Shown: one piece after another, positions 7,842 to 16,159 of the stretch
How positions within the stretch are numbered: the first letter of the stretch is position 1
Layout of the letters: the number at the start of each line of letters is the position of its first letter
Source: LMUY01 sp965198895
GTDB lineage: Bacteria; Pseudomonadota; Alphaproteobacteria; Acetobacterales; Acetobacteraceae
Assembly (NCBI GenBank): GCA_965198895.1
Contig: OZ240676.1
Span: 1,426,001 to 1,490,000, forward strand
Length of the DNA stretch: 64,000 bases
Direction of reading: 5' to 3'
The notes under the pieces: generated by a model
What the model was told of the DNA's origin: nothing
Seen by the model: the letters and a program-made list of their open reading frames with translations, nothing else
Databases searched by the model: none
Program-made: the position numbers and the translations under genes

Positions 7842-8942
7842 ATGGCCGATCTGCCGACCACCACCGTCCCCGTCGCGACCCTTCGGGCGTTCATCGCCGC
7901 CATCTTCGCCAAGGCCGGCACCACCGAGGAGGAAGGCGACCGGATCGCCCATCACCTGATCGGCGCCAACCTGGCCGGGCACGACAGCCACGGCGTGATC
8001 CGGGTGCCACGCTACGTGCTGTGGTTGCAGAACGGCTCGGTGCTCGCCGGGCAAACGCTCCAGGTGATCACCGAGAGCCCGGCGCATGCCGTGGTCGATG
8101 GCGGATTCGGCTTCGGGCAGACGATCGGGCCGCTCGCCGTGGACATGGGCATCGCCAAGGCGCGCCAGTCCGGCATGTCGGTGATCGCATTGCGCAACTC
8201 GGGCCATATCGGCCGCATCGGCGACTGGGCGGAGCGGGCGGCGGCACAGGGGCTGGTGTCGATCCACTTCGTCAACGTGGCGATGGGCGAGTTGGTGGCA
8301 CCGTTCGGCGGCGTGGACCGGCGGTTCTCCACCAACCCGTTCTGCGTCGGTGCGCCGCAGCCCGGCACCGACCCGCTGATCCTGGATTTCGCCACCTCCA
8401 CCGTGGCGGAGGGCAAGGTCCTGGTCGCCTCCAACGGCGGCAAACCCTTGCCCGAGGGGGCGCTGATCAACCCGGACGGCTCGCTGTCCACCAATCCGGA
8501 GACGGTGTACGGGCCGATTACGCCGGGCAACTCGGTGCGCGACTCCTCCCTGGGCGAGGGTGCGCTGCGGGCGTTCGGCGACCACAAGGGGTCGGGCATT
8601 GCCTTCATGTGCGAGATCCTTGCCGGGTGCCTGACCGGCGGCCCGACATCCGGCCCGATCCCCGGCGGCAAGCGCGGGCGGATCGGCAACGGCATGCTGT
8701 CGATCTACCTCGACCCGGCGCATTTCGGCGCACAGCATTTCGCCGAAGTGGCCCGCGAGTATGCGCTGTACGTGAAGGCTTCCCGCCCCGCCACACCTGG
8801 CGGCGAGGTGCTGGTGCCCGGTGAGCCGGAGGCCCGCACCCGCGCGATCCGGCTGCGGGACGGCGTGCCGCTGCAAACCGCCACCTGGGCCGCGATCAAC
8901 GAGACGGCCGCCGGGCTGGGCCTGCACCCGCCCCCGCTCTGA
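7842..8942 (+). CDS. Ldh family NAD(P)-dependent oxidoreductase (malate/lactate dehydrogenase 2 family)
   Basis: The 366-residue protein matches the YlbC/ComC/Mdh family that is unrelated to classical lactate dehydrogenase. It shows NLAGHDSHGVIRVPRY with the catalytic His, the substrate-loop region ALRNSGHIGRIGDWAE, the cofactor segment STNPFCVGAPQPG and the GDHKGSGIAFMCEILAG motif. Members reduce 2-oxo acids (malate, lactate, ureidoglycolate, sulfolactate, imines); which one applies here cannot be inferred. The gene stands alone and is followed by a GC-rich hairpin repeat. Confidence 0.88.
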   Translation: MADLPTTTVPVATLRAFIAAIFAKAGTTEEEGDRIAHHLIGANLAGHDSHGVIRVPRYVLWLQNGSVLAGQTLQVITESPAHAVVDGGFGFGQTIGPLAVDMGIAKARQSGMSVIALRNSGHIGRIGDWAERAAAQGLVSIHFVNVAMGELVAPFGGVDRRFSTNPFCVGAPQPGTDPLILDFATSTVAEGKVLVASNGGKPLPEGALINPDGSLSTNPETVYGPITPGNSVRDSSLGEGALRAFGDHKGSGIAFMCEILAGCLTGGPTSGPIPGGKRGRIGNGMLSIYLDPAHFGAQHFAEVAREYALYVKASRPATPGGEVLVPGEPEARTRAIRLRDGVPLQTATWAAINETAAGLGLHPPPL

Positions 8943-8951
8943 TCCTCACTC

Positions 8952-8972
8952 CCCCTCCCCTAGTGGGAGGGG
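8952..8972. terminator. GC-rich hairpin after the Ldh gene
   Basis: CCCCTCCC (8952-8959) and GGGAGGGG (8965-8972) form a perfect 8-bp stem with a five-base loop just after the Ldh stop codon and ahead of the convergent Hint gene. No U-run follows, so termination is plausible but unproven. The sequence also resembles the CCCTCTCCC-type dispersed repeat seen elsewhere in the window. Confidence 0.45.
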
Positions 8973-8987
8973 CCCCGGGGGAGGGGC

Positions 8988-9695
8988 TCAGTTAAGCTTT
9001 GCTAACTCGGACTTGAACCCGACCGCCATGGTCCGCTTGGCGAGGCCGCTGCGGATGACGTCCAACAAGTAGCCGCGGTCGACCCGGGGGGCACAGGATG
9101 CGCTCGGCCTCGGGGCGTCAGGGTAAAGCTCGGCGAATTCGGATGCGTTGTGGAACATCAATCGGGATTGGTCCTCGTCCACGAACGTCTCGCTGAGCGC
9201 ACCCTCGGCCCAGATCGCCCGGTGTTCGGCCAACTCGACATGGACGTAGTCCACGCGGCGGCAATCCTTGTCCCGAACGATCGTCAACCCGTTCACCAAG
9301 GCAGCCGCCGGAACCAGGATACCGCCCATCAGCATGCAATGGCTTGGCGATACCCGCAGATCCCGGCGCGGGATGCCGTCACCCAACGAGCCGGCGCGGA
9401 ACACGATGGGGCGTTGCGACGGGCGCATGAACCGCACGGTGTAGCTGCGCCGGCCGATCCACTGTATCGGCTCCGCCGCACCGGACAAGGTGATGACACG
9501 GTCGCCGATCGCGAGCCTTTGGACCGGGATGTCGCCGGGGTCGGTCCGGATCAGGGTTCCGGCACAGTAACCGGTGGTGCTGTCGGTGCGGTCGGCTCTC
9601 GCGGCAAACCGGGCGGCGCGGAGCGACTCCAATTCCGGCCGTTCCGATGCGGCTCCGGTCTCGATTGGCCTGTAGAGTACGCCGTTGACTGACAC
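8988..9695 (-). CDS. Hint (Hedgehog/intein) domain protein
   Basis: The product has 235 residues. A Hint-type domain runs from about residue 42 to 180 and starts at the splice-type cysteine in YCAGTLIRT. It continues with GDIPVQRLAIGDRVIT, IQWIGRRSYTVRF and RRDLRVSPSHCMLM (the conserved His in SPSH), then YVHVELAEHRAIWAEG. This is the Hint_2 arrangement common in alphaproteobacterial proteins, often attached to large surface proteins. Here it occurs with only a ~40-residue N-terminal segment and a ~55-residue C-terminal extension, so any autoprocessing substrate is missing or very short. There is no signal peptide. Confidence 0.82.
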   Translation of the reverse strand: MSVNGVLYRPIETGAASERPELESLRAARFAARADRTDSTTGYCAGTLIRTDPGDIPVQRLAIGDRVITLSGAAEPIQWIGRRSYTVRFMRPSQRPIVFRAGSLGDGIPRRDLRVSPSHCMLMGGILVPAAALVNGLTIVRDKDCRRVDYVHVELAEHRAIWAEGALSETFVDEDQSRLMFHNASEFAELYPDAPRPSASCAPRVDRGYLLDVIRSGLAKRTMAVGFKSELAKLN

Positions 9696-9831
9696 GAAAG
9701 CGGTCTCCTGTAACGTCCGGATCGCTGCCGATCGTTACGGAACCAAATGCGCTGCGTCGTCACCCGAATGGATGAGGCTGCGCCATTTTTCACAGCCTGC
9801 GCCCACCGCGTTCATCACGGCCTGGCTGGGG

Positions 9832-11778
9832 TTACCCCTCGGTGAGGATGGACGTGATGCGCGCCGCCAGCGCATCGATGGCGAACGGCTTCGTCAGCAG
9901 GTAGGTCCCTGGCTCCAACATCGCGCTGCCGGTCACCGCCACCTCGGCATACCCGGTGATGAACAACACTTTCAGGCCGGGACGCTGCAGCCGCACCGCC
10001 TCGGCCAGTTGCTGCCCGCTCATGCCGCCGGGCAGACCGATATCGGTGATCAGCAGATCGACCCGCTGCTCGCCTTGCAGCAACGCCAATCCACCCGCAC
10101 CATCCGCGGCCACGAGCGAGGCATAGCCCAGCTCGTCGAGCACCTCGGTGACCAGCATCGACACGGTCGGCTCGTCATCGACCACCAACACCGTCTCGCC
10201 ACTCCCGGACGGCACCACGTATGCGGATCGCGCGGCCGCGACAGCGACCGGCATCTCGCCGGTGTGGCGCGGCAACAGCAGCCGCACCGTGGTCCCGCGC
10301 CCGATCTCGGAGTGGATGCGCACCTGGCCGCCGGACTGCCGCGCGAAACCGTAGGTCATGGACAAGCCGAGGCCGGTACCCGCCCCGAGCGGCTTCGTGG
10401 TGAAGAACGGCTCGCACGCCCGGGCGACCACGTCCGGCGTCATGCCTACCCCGGTATCGGTGATGCTGATACCGACATAGTCGCCCGGCGGAAGGTCCCG
10501 CACGTTGGCCGCGCGCTCGTCCAGCGGGGTGTTGGCGACCTCCATCGTGATCCGGCCACCGCCCGGCATGGCGTCGCGTGCGTTGATGCACAAATTCAGC
10601 AGCGCATTCTCGAGCTGGTTCGGATCACACAGGATGATCCACGGCTCGGCGGTGTACACGGTCGCGACCACGTTCTCCGGCCCGACTGTCCGCTGGACCA
10701 AATCCTCCATGTCGCGAACCAGCCGATTGGGATCCGTCGGCCGCGGATCGAGCGTCTGGCGGCGGGCGAACGCGAGCAGCCGGTGCGTCAGCGCGGCGGC
10801 CCGGCTGGTGGAGCCCTGGGCGGCCGTGATGTAGCGGTCGAGCTCGGTCGTCCGGCCTTGCCGCAGGCGGGTCTGCATCAGTTCCAGGCTGCCGGCGATG
10901 CCCGTCAGCAGGTTGTTGAAATCATGCGCCAGCCCGCCGGTCAGCTGGCCGACCGCTTCCATCTTCTGGGACTGGAACAACTGCTCGCGCGACTGCTCCA
11001 GTTGCAACTGCGTCTCGCGCCGCTCGGTGAGGTCGCGGGTGATCTTGGCAAAGCCGACCAACACGCCCTCGTCGTACACTGCGTCGATCACCACACCGGC
11101 CCAGAAGCGGGTGCCATCCTTGCGCAGCCGCCATGATTCGGCGTCGTAGCGCCCATCGCGCCGGGCCGTCTCGAGGGCACGGGCCGGGGTGCCGGCCAGG
11201 ATCTCCTCGAGCGTGTAGAACAAGGAGAAGTGCCGGCCCAGCACGTCGCTGGCGCTGTAGCCCTTGATCCGCTCGGCGCCGGAATTCCAATTGGTGATCC
11301 GGCCCTCGGTGTCGAGCATGTAGATCGCGTAGTCGATGACGTTCTCCACCAGCAGCCGGAAGCGCCGCTCGCTTTGCAGCGCCGCCATCTGTGCCTCGTG
11401 TTGCGCCGTCACGTCGCGGGTGATCTTGGCGAACCCGACCAGCGTGCCGTGCTGTCGGATCGGGTCGATCACGACCGCGGCCCAGAAGCGGGCGCCATCC
11501 TTGCGCTGCCGCCAGCCCTCCGTCGCGAACCGCCCCTTCTCCGCGGCGATCCGCAACGCCTCCGCCGGCAGCCCGGCCGCACGGTCCTCCTCGGTATAGA
11601 AACAGGAGAAGTGGTGACCCACGATCTCGGCCTGCGTGTAGCCCTTGATCAGCTCCGCACCCGGATTCCAGCTCACGACCCGGCCTTGGGGATCGAGCAT
11701 ATAGATGGCGTAATCCATCACGCCCTGAAGCAGCAGCTCGTGCGCATTCGGCACGGACGGGACGGGGGAATTGCTCAT
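9832..11778 (-). CDS. PAS-PAS hybrid sensor histidine kinase with receiver domain
   Basis: The product has about 648 residues. Two PAS domains (about 20-140 and 150-270) each contain the YAIYMLD start, an IKGY segment and the KITRD end. A HisKA domain follows with the phosphoacceptor in GGLAHDFNNLL, then a HATPase_c domain with the N box NLCINARDAMPGG, ITDTGVGM and GTGLGLSM. A C-terminal receiver domain has its phospho-Asp in LLITDIGLPGG and the conserved Lys in LTKPF. It lacks transmembrane segments, so it is a cytoplasmic sensor; the PAS ligand is unknown. ATG 11778 is chosen over the longer reading from 11868 because GGCGG lies about seven bases upstream. No cognate regulator is adjacent. 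Confidence 0.92.
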   Translation of the reverse strand: MSNSPVPSVPNAHELLLQGVMDYAIYMLDPQGRVVSWNPGAELIKGYTQAEIVGHHFSCFYTEEDRAAGLPAEALRIAAEKGRFATEGWRQRKDGARFWAAVVIDPIRQHGTLVGFAKITRDVTAQHEAQMAALQSERRFRLLVENVIDYAIYMLDTEGRITNWNSGAERIKGYSASDVLGRHFSLFYTLEEILAGTPARALETARRDGRYDAESWRLRKDGTRFWAGVVIDAVYDEGVLVGFAKITRDLTERRETQLQLEQSREQLFQSQKMEAVGQLTGGLAHDFNNLLTGIAGSLELMQTRLRQGRTTELDRYITAAQGSTSRAAALTHRLLAFARRQTLDPRPTDPNRLVRDMEDLVQRTVGPENVVATVYTAEPWIILCDPNQLENALLNLCINARDAMPGGGRITMEVANTPLDERAANVRDLPPGDYVGISITDTGVGMTPDVVARACEPFFTTKPLGAGTGLGLSMTYGFARQSGGQVRIHSEIGRGTTVRLLLPRHTGEMPVAVAAARSAYVVPSGSGETVLVVDDEPTVSMLVTEVLDELGYASLVAADGAGGLALLQGEQRVDLLITDIGLPGGMSGQQLAEAVRLQRPGLKVLFITGYAEVAVTGSAMLEPGTYLLTKPFAIDALAARITSILTEG

Positions 11779-11897
11779 TCGATTGCCGCCAGTAAGCCGG
11801 ACTGGGTCCAGAGCGGGTTGAGCAAATTGGGGTCTCGGCACGTGGGTGTGGTCACCGTGTATTTTCATTCGACAACGGGATCAAGATCCAAGCATCG

Positions 11898-12836
11898 TCA
11901 GCCCTCCCGTCGCCGCGGGTCCAGCGCCCAGGCTGCCGCGTCGGCCAGTGCATTCACGGCGACCACCGCGACCGCGCCGTACATGACGACGGCCATCAGC
12001 ATCGGCAGGTCGAGCGTCTGCAATGCATCATAGGTCAGTTTGCCCACGCCATGCAGGCCGAACACCATTTCCGTCAGCACGGTGCCGCCGCCCACCAGCG
12101 CGCCGAAATCCAAGCCGAACAGCGCGATCACCGGTGCAATGGACAGGCGCAACGCGTGGCGCAGCAGCACCGCGAGTTCGCCCACGCCCTTGGCCCGCGC
12201 GGTGCGGATCGCATCGGACAGCAGCGCCTCCTGCAGCCCGGCCTGCAGCACCCGGCCGTAGACCCCGGCGTAGAGCAGCGCCAGCGTCGTCCAGGGGAGC
12301 ACCATCCCCGCGAAGCTCACACCGACGCCGAGCGGGGGAAGCCAGCCGAGCAGCCACGCCCCGTGGAAGGTGCGCTGTGTCAGCAGGTTCACCACTTCGC
12401 CCAGCCAGAACGCCGGCACCGACATGCCCACCAGCCCGGCCCCGATGGCGATCCGCCCGCCGGTGCGAAAGCCGGTCGCGAGCAGGCCGATGGCAAGCCC
12501 GCCGCTCAGCCACAGCACGGCCGCGCCCGCCGCCAGCAGCAGCGTCACCGGTGCGGCGTCGAGCACGGCCGGGACCACCGCCTCGCCCCGGTTGACGAAA
12601 CTGGTGAGGTCGCGGGTCACGAACAGCCGCTGCATCAGCCGGAGGTATTGCACGGGCAGCGGACGGTCGAGCCCGAACTGGGTGCGCACGGCGGCCAGCG
12701 TATCGGGGCTGGCGCCGCGGCCGGCGAGGCGAGCCGCCGGGTCGGCGCCGGGGGTCGCGAAGAAGATCAGGAACACGAGCACGCTGATGCCGAACAGCAC
12801 GGCGAACGCTTGGGCCACGCGGCCGAGCGCGTTCAC
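11898..12836 (-). CDS. Peptide/nickel-type ABC transporter permease (DppB-like)
   Basis: The 312-residue protein has the DppB architecture: an N-terminal membrane segment (VAQAFAVLFGISVLVFLIFF), a periplasmic loop with FGLDRPLPVQYL, several further membrane helices, and a C-terminal EAA-type loop (SDAIRTARAKGVGELAVLLRHALR). The GTG start at 12836 overlaps the TGA of the DppC-like gene (GTGA), indicating translational coupling. With the neighbouring DppC-like and SBP_bac_5 genes it forms the membrane channel of an oligopeptide-type importer. No ATPase gene lies in the cluster. Confidence 0.88.
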   Translation of the reverse strand: MNALGRVAQAFAVLFGISVLVFLIFFATPGADPAARLAGRGASPDTLAAVRTQFGLDRPLPVQYLRLMQRLFVTRDLTSFVNRGEAVVPAVLDAAPVTLLLAAGAAVLWLSGGLAIGLLATGFRTGGRIAIGAGLVGMSVPAFWLGEVVNLLTQRTFHGAWLLGWLPPLGVGVSFAGMVLPWTTLALLYAGVYGRVLQAGLQEALLSDAIRTARAKGVGELAVLLRHALRLSIAPVIALFGLDFGALVGGGTVLTEMVFGLHGVGKLTYDALQTLDLPMLMAVVMYGAVAVVAVNALADAAAWALDPRRREG

Positions 12837-13717
12837 CGTGTTCGCAACACGTCGGCGAGCCGGTTCAGCAGCAGCACCGTCACCACCACGGCGAGGCCCG
12901 GCGCCACTGCGGCTGCCGGGCGCGAATAGATCAACCCCTGCCCGTCCGCGATCAAGGTGCCCCAACTGGCGTCCGGCGGCTGCACCCCGATGCCGAGCAC
13001 GGATAGCGACGCCTCGGTCAGCAGGTCGAACGCCATGACGGTGGGCGCGAACAGCAGCACCGTGGCCGACGCATGCGGCACGATGTGGCGCCACACGACA
13101 TGGCCCCACGAGCCCCCGAGCGAGACCGCCGCCTGCACGAACTCCGCCTCCCTGAGCGACAGCACCTGGGTGCGGACCGGGCGCGCGACGTAGGGAACGA
13201 AGACCACGCCCAGGATAGCCACCGTCAGCGCGGGGTTGTCGGCATCGATGGTGATGGGGCCGAGACGCAGCCCCGAGACCGCCAACACCGCGGAAAGCGA
13301 GATGGCGAGCAGGAACACCGGGAACGCCCAGAGCATGTCCAATAGCCAGCGCAGAACGGCATCCACGAGGCCGCCAAGGGCACCGGCGAGTACCCCGATC
13401 GTGCCACCGGCTAAGAGCGAAAGCACGGTGGCGAACGCTGCGATCGACAGCGACGTGCGTCCGCCATAGAGCAGCCGCGCGGCGATGTCGCGTCCCTGGC
13501 AGTCGGCCCCGAGCGGGTAGCTGGCCGACCAGGCCGGCCCGATGGGCGTGGCGCCCAGACCCAACCCGGCGGTGTTTTGGGCAAGCACCGGCACGGTTCG
13601 GCCACTCCGTGTTGCGATGCCTTCGATGTTGGAGCGGAACGGGTCGGTACGGGAGATTCTCAGGGCGTAGGCTGGGGCTAAGAGGCAGGCTATGGCGATC
13701 AGGATGAGGCCCGCCAC
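12833..13717 (-). CDS. Peptide/nickel-type ABC transporter permease (DppC-like)
   Basis: The 294-residue protein carries an N-terminal membrane anchor (GLILIAIACLLAPAYAL), the DppC hallmark PLGADCQGRDIAARLLYGGR, five further hydrophobic segments and an EAA loop around REAEFVQAAVSLGGS. The start is taken as GTG 13717, because AAGGAAG lies seven bases upstream and it begins the hydrophobic anchor. The much longer open reading frame upstream is non-coding and overlaps the binding-protein gene. It pairs with the DppB-like subunit. Confidence 0.88.
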   Translation of the reverse strand: MAGLILIAIACLLAPAYALRISRTDPFRSNIEGIATRSGRTVPVLAQNTAGLGLGATPIGPAWSASYPLGADCQGRDIAARLLYGGRTSLSIAAFATVLSLLAGGTIGVLAGALGGLVDAVLRWLLDMLWAFPVFLLAISLSAVLAVSGLRLGPITIDADNPALTVAILGVVFVPYVARPVRTQVLSLREAEFVQAAVSLGGSWGHVVWRHIVPHASATVLLFAPTVMAFDLLTEASLSVLGIGVQPPDASWGTLIADGQGLIYSRPAAAVAPGLAVVVTVLLLNRLADVLRTR

Positions 13718-13749
13718 ACTCAGACTTCCTTGCTTGGACCAAGCGGCCC

Positions 13750-13786
13750 TCACCCCGGCCCTCTCCCGCCCGCGGGAGAGGGAGCA
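13750..13786. repeat. CCCTCTCCC-type palindromic repeat, copy 1
   Basis: The segment contains CCCTCACCCCGGCCCTCTCC followed by a CGCCCGCGGGAGAGGG palindrome. Related copies occur near 27242-27284, 63897-63940 and 63975-64000. This copy overlaps the 3' end of the binding-protein gene and supplies its stop codon. Confidence 0.7.
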
Positions 13787-15354
13787 GCAAGCCGCGCTTG
13801 CCCGACTAACCAGTGATACTGGTCGTGGTAGAAGAAATCCTGCACCCGGCGCGATGTCACGTCGATGTAGCTCGGGTTGAACAACACGGCGAATGGCGCG
13901 CGGTCGATGACGTCGCGGTCGATGGCGGCCCAACCCGCCGGGTCACCGCTATCCGCCACTGCCTGCATGCGCGTATCCAGCGCCGGGTCGCAAAGGCCGC
14001 TGAAGTTGATCGAACCGTCCGTCCCGGGATGGTAGGACGCACAGCCGAACAGCAGCGGCAGGAAGTCGGTGGCGCCGGGGTAGTCGGCATACCAGGGCGT
14101 CAGGCTGATCTGCACGTGGTTGGCCGTGTTCTGGATGTAGGTGAACTGCAGATTTCCCGACAACACGCGCAGCCTCGCGTCGAAGCCGAGTTGTTGCAAC
14201 ACGCTCAACACGTAGGTCCCAACCGCGTGCATCACTGCCGACGTGTCGATCACCAGCGTCACCCGCATGCCCGCCGCGCCACTCTCCCGCACCAGCCTTT
14301 GGGCCGCCGCCATGTCGTGCGGAAACGGGCAATATGGCACGTAACCGGGCAGGCCCGGCGGGAGGATCTGGCAGGAGGGGCGGGCCAGGCGCGGCCCACC
14401 GAACAATGTCACGGCGGCGTCCCGGTCGATCGCCATGTTGACCGCCCGGCGCACGCGCAGATCGTCGAACGGGCGTTCATGCATGTTCATCGGCAGGAAC
14501 CAGAGTGCGAGCGCCGGATTGATGTGCACCTGGCTGGCGTAGTCCGCGCCTAATTCGCCCAACCGGTCCAATGGCGGGGTCTCGAACATCCAATCGGCCT
14601 GGCCGTTCTCGACCTGGGTCACCTCTGCCTCATCCTCCAGGCCGAAGCGGTATTCGATGGCGTCCGGGATACCGGGCGGTTGCGCGTCCGGGTTCCAGAC
14701 CTGGAACAGCGGATTGCGTTCCAGCCGCAAGCCGGTCGCCGGGTCGTAGCGGGCGAAGCGGTATGGACCGGTGCCGGTCAGCGGCTCGGTGCCGGCATCG
14801 TGGCCGGGCGCACTCGCCGGCAGGATGCTGGCATGCGGCAACGCCAGCTTCAGCAGGAAGTCCGGATCGCGCCGGGTCAGCCGGATGGTGAGCGTGCCCG
14901 TGGCATCGTCCGCCACCACCCCGGGCAATTTGCAACCGGCCGGATCCCGCAGGCAGTCGTCGGCCCCCTCGATGCCGCCGTAGAAGCTGCCGGCGGTCGG
15001 CCCGGTGATGCGGAAAATGCGGCGGAACGAAGCGGCGGCGTCACTCGCACGCACCGGTGTGCCGTCGGAGAACCGCAGGCCCGGGCGCAGATGGAAGCTG
15101 TAGAGCCGCCCATCCTCCGTCGGTTGCGGGACCGTGTCCGCCAGGTCCGGCACCAGCGCGAGCCCCGCCGGGCCGGGCACTCGGCGGAAGGCGACCAGCC
15201 CGTCATAGACGACGGTGAACAACTGCCAGTACTGCCCGGTGTAGTTGATCTGCGGATCGATGCTGCCTGCCCCTGCGCTGGCCAGCAGATGCACCGTGCC
15301 CTGGGCGTGCGCCACCCCCGCCAGCACCAGCCACAGCAACGCCGCCCGGATCAC
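13750..15354 (-). CDS. ABC transporter substrate-binding protein, family 5 (peptide type)
   Basis: The 534-residue protein has a short Sec signal peptide (to about residue 17, AHAQG) and then the SBP_bac_5 fold: LVAFRRVPGPAGLALVPDLAD, FHLRPGLRFSDGTPVRASD, and RRAVNMAIDRD in the second lobe. It would deliver a peptide or similar cationic solute to the DppBC-like permease downstream. The last ~10 residues and the stop codon are encoded by a dispersed CCCTCTCCC-type repeat, so the native C terminus may have been replaced. The GTG start overlaps the GntR regulator stop by four bases. Confidence 0.9.
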   Translation of the reverse strand: MIRAALLWLVLAGVAHAQGTVHLLASAGAGSIDPQINYTGQYWQLFTVVYDGLVAFRRVPGPAGLALVPDLADTVPQPTEDGRLYSFHLRPGLRFSDGTPVRASDAAASFRRIFRITGPTAGSFYGGIEGADDCLRDPAGCKLPGVVADDATGTLTIRLTRRDPDFLLKLALPHASILPASAPGHDAGTEPLTGTGPYRFARYDPATGLRLERNPLFQVWNPDAQPPGIPDAIEYRFGLEDEAEVTQVENGQADWMFETPPLDRLGELGADYASQVHINPALALWFLPMNMHERPFDDLRVRRAVNMAIDRDAAVTLFGGPRLARPSCQILPPGLPGYVPYCPFPHDMAAAQRLVRESGAAGMRVTLVIDTSAVMHAVGTYVLSVLQQLGFDARLRVLSGNLQFTYIQNTANHVQISLTPWYADYPGATDFLPLLFGCASYHPGTDGSINFSGLCDPALDTRMQAVADSGDPAGWAAIDRDVIDRAPFAVLFNPSYIDVTSRRVQDFFYHDQYHWLVGQARLAAPSPAGGRGPG

Positions 15355-16034
15355 GCCGGGTTGGCCAGCGCGTCCGTGATGATGTCGCGCTTGTTGCGCA
15401 GATGCTGGGCCAGCAACGGGCCGAGCGTGTCGCCATCGCGGCGCACCACGGCCGCAAGGATCGCGTCGTGCTCGTCCATCGCCTGTTGCCAGCGATCCGG
15501 CCGCATGCGGTTGGACAAATACCGCGCCCGGGTGATGCGCCCGGCGAGGCTGTTATAGGTCGCGGTCAGAACCGGATTGGCGGCTGCATCGAGGATGGCG
15601 GCATGGATCGCCTGGTTGAGCGCGAAATACTCCGGCAACTCGCGGCGGAGGAAATGCGCGTACATCCGGTAGTGCAGCCCCTGGATCTCGGCGGTCGCAT
15701 CCGCCGTGATGCGGCCGCAGGCCAGGCGCCCGCCCTCCGCCTCGAGCATCGCGATCACTTCAAACAGGTGCATCAGATGCTCGTCGCCCAGCGTCGCGAT
15801 GCGGGCGCCGCGATTGGGGCGCAGTTCCACCAGCCCCTCCGCCGCCAGCACCTTCAGCGCCTCCCGCAGCGGCGTGCGCGAGACGCCGAACCGCTCGCAC
15901 AATGCTCGCTCCGGCACCCGGGCGCCGGGCGTGAGGTCCCCCTGGTTGATCAGGGCCCGCAACCCGGCCAGCAAGTCGCCATGCAGCGAGCGGCTTGGAA
16001 ACGGCAGCACGTTGGGGGCGCTACGAGGGATCAT
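15351..16034 (-). CDS. GntR family transcriptional regulator (FCD domain)
   Basis: The product has 227 residues. An N-terminal winged HTH spans about residues 15-80 (GARVPERALCERFGVSRTPL, REALKVLAAEGLVEL). A C-terminal FCD-type helical ligand domain contains metal/ligand histidines in HYRMYAHF, NQAIHAAI and DEHDAIL. ATG 16034 is taken as the start; an upstream reading from 16085 is weaker. It overlaps the peptide-transporter operon and is divergent from the aminotransferase gene, so it probably controls one or both from the 125-base intergenic region in response to a small organic acid. Confidence 0.88.
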   Translation of the reverse strand: MIPRSAPNVLPFPSRSLHGDLLAGLRALINQGDLTPGARVPERALCERFGVSRTPLREALKVLAAEGLVELRPNRGARIATLGDEHLMHLFEVIAMLEAEGGRLACGRITADATAEIQGLHYRMYAHFLRRELPEYFALNQAIHAAILDAAANPVLTATYNSLAGRITRARYLSNRMRPDRWQQAMDEHDAILAAVVRRDGDTLGPLLAQHLRNKRDIITDALANPA

Positions 16035-16159
16035 ATGCAGCCCATACCGTACCGGGGGCGGTTCCGAGAAGGTGAAGGTTTGCATTCATTTCGGGCGTTG
16101 CCTCGCGGGCCGGCGGCGTGCGAAAACCAGTTTGCATACAATCACCCGGGAGGCACATC

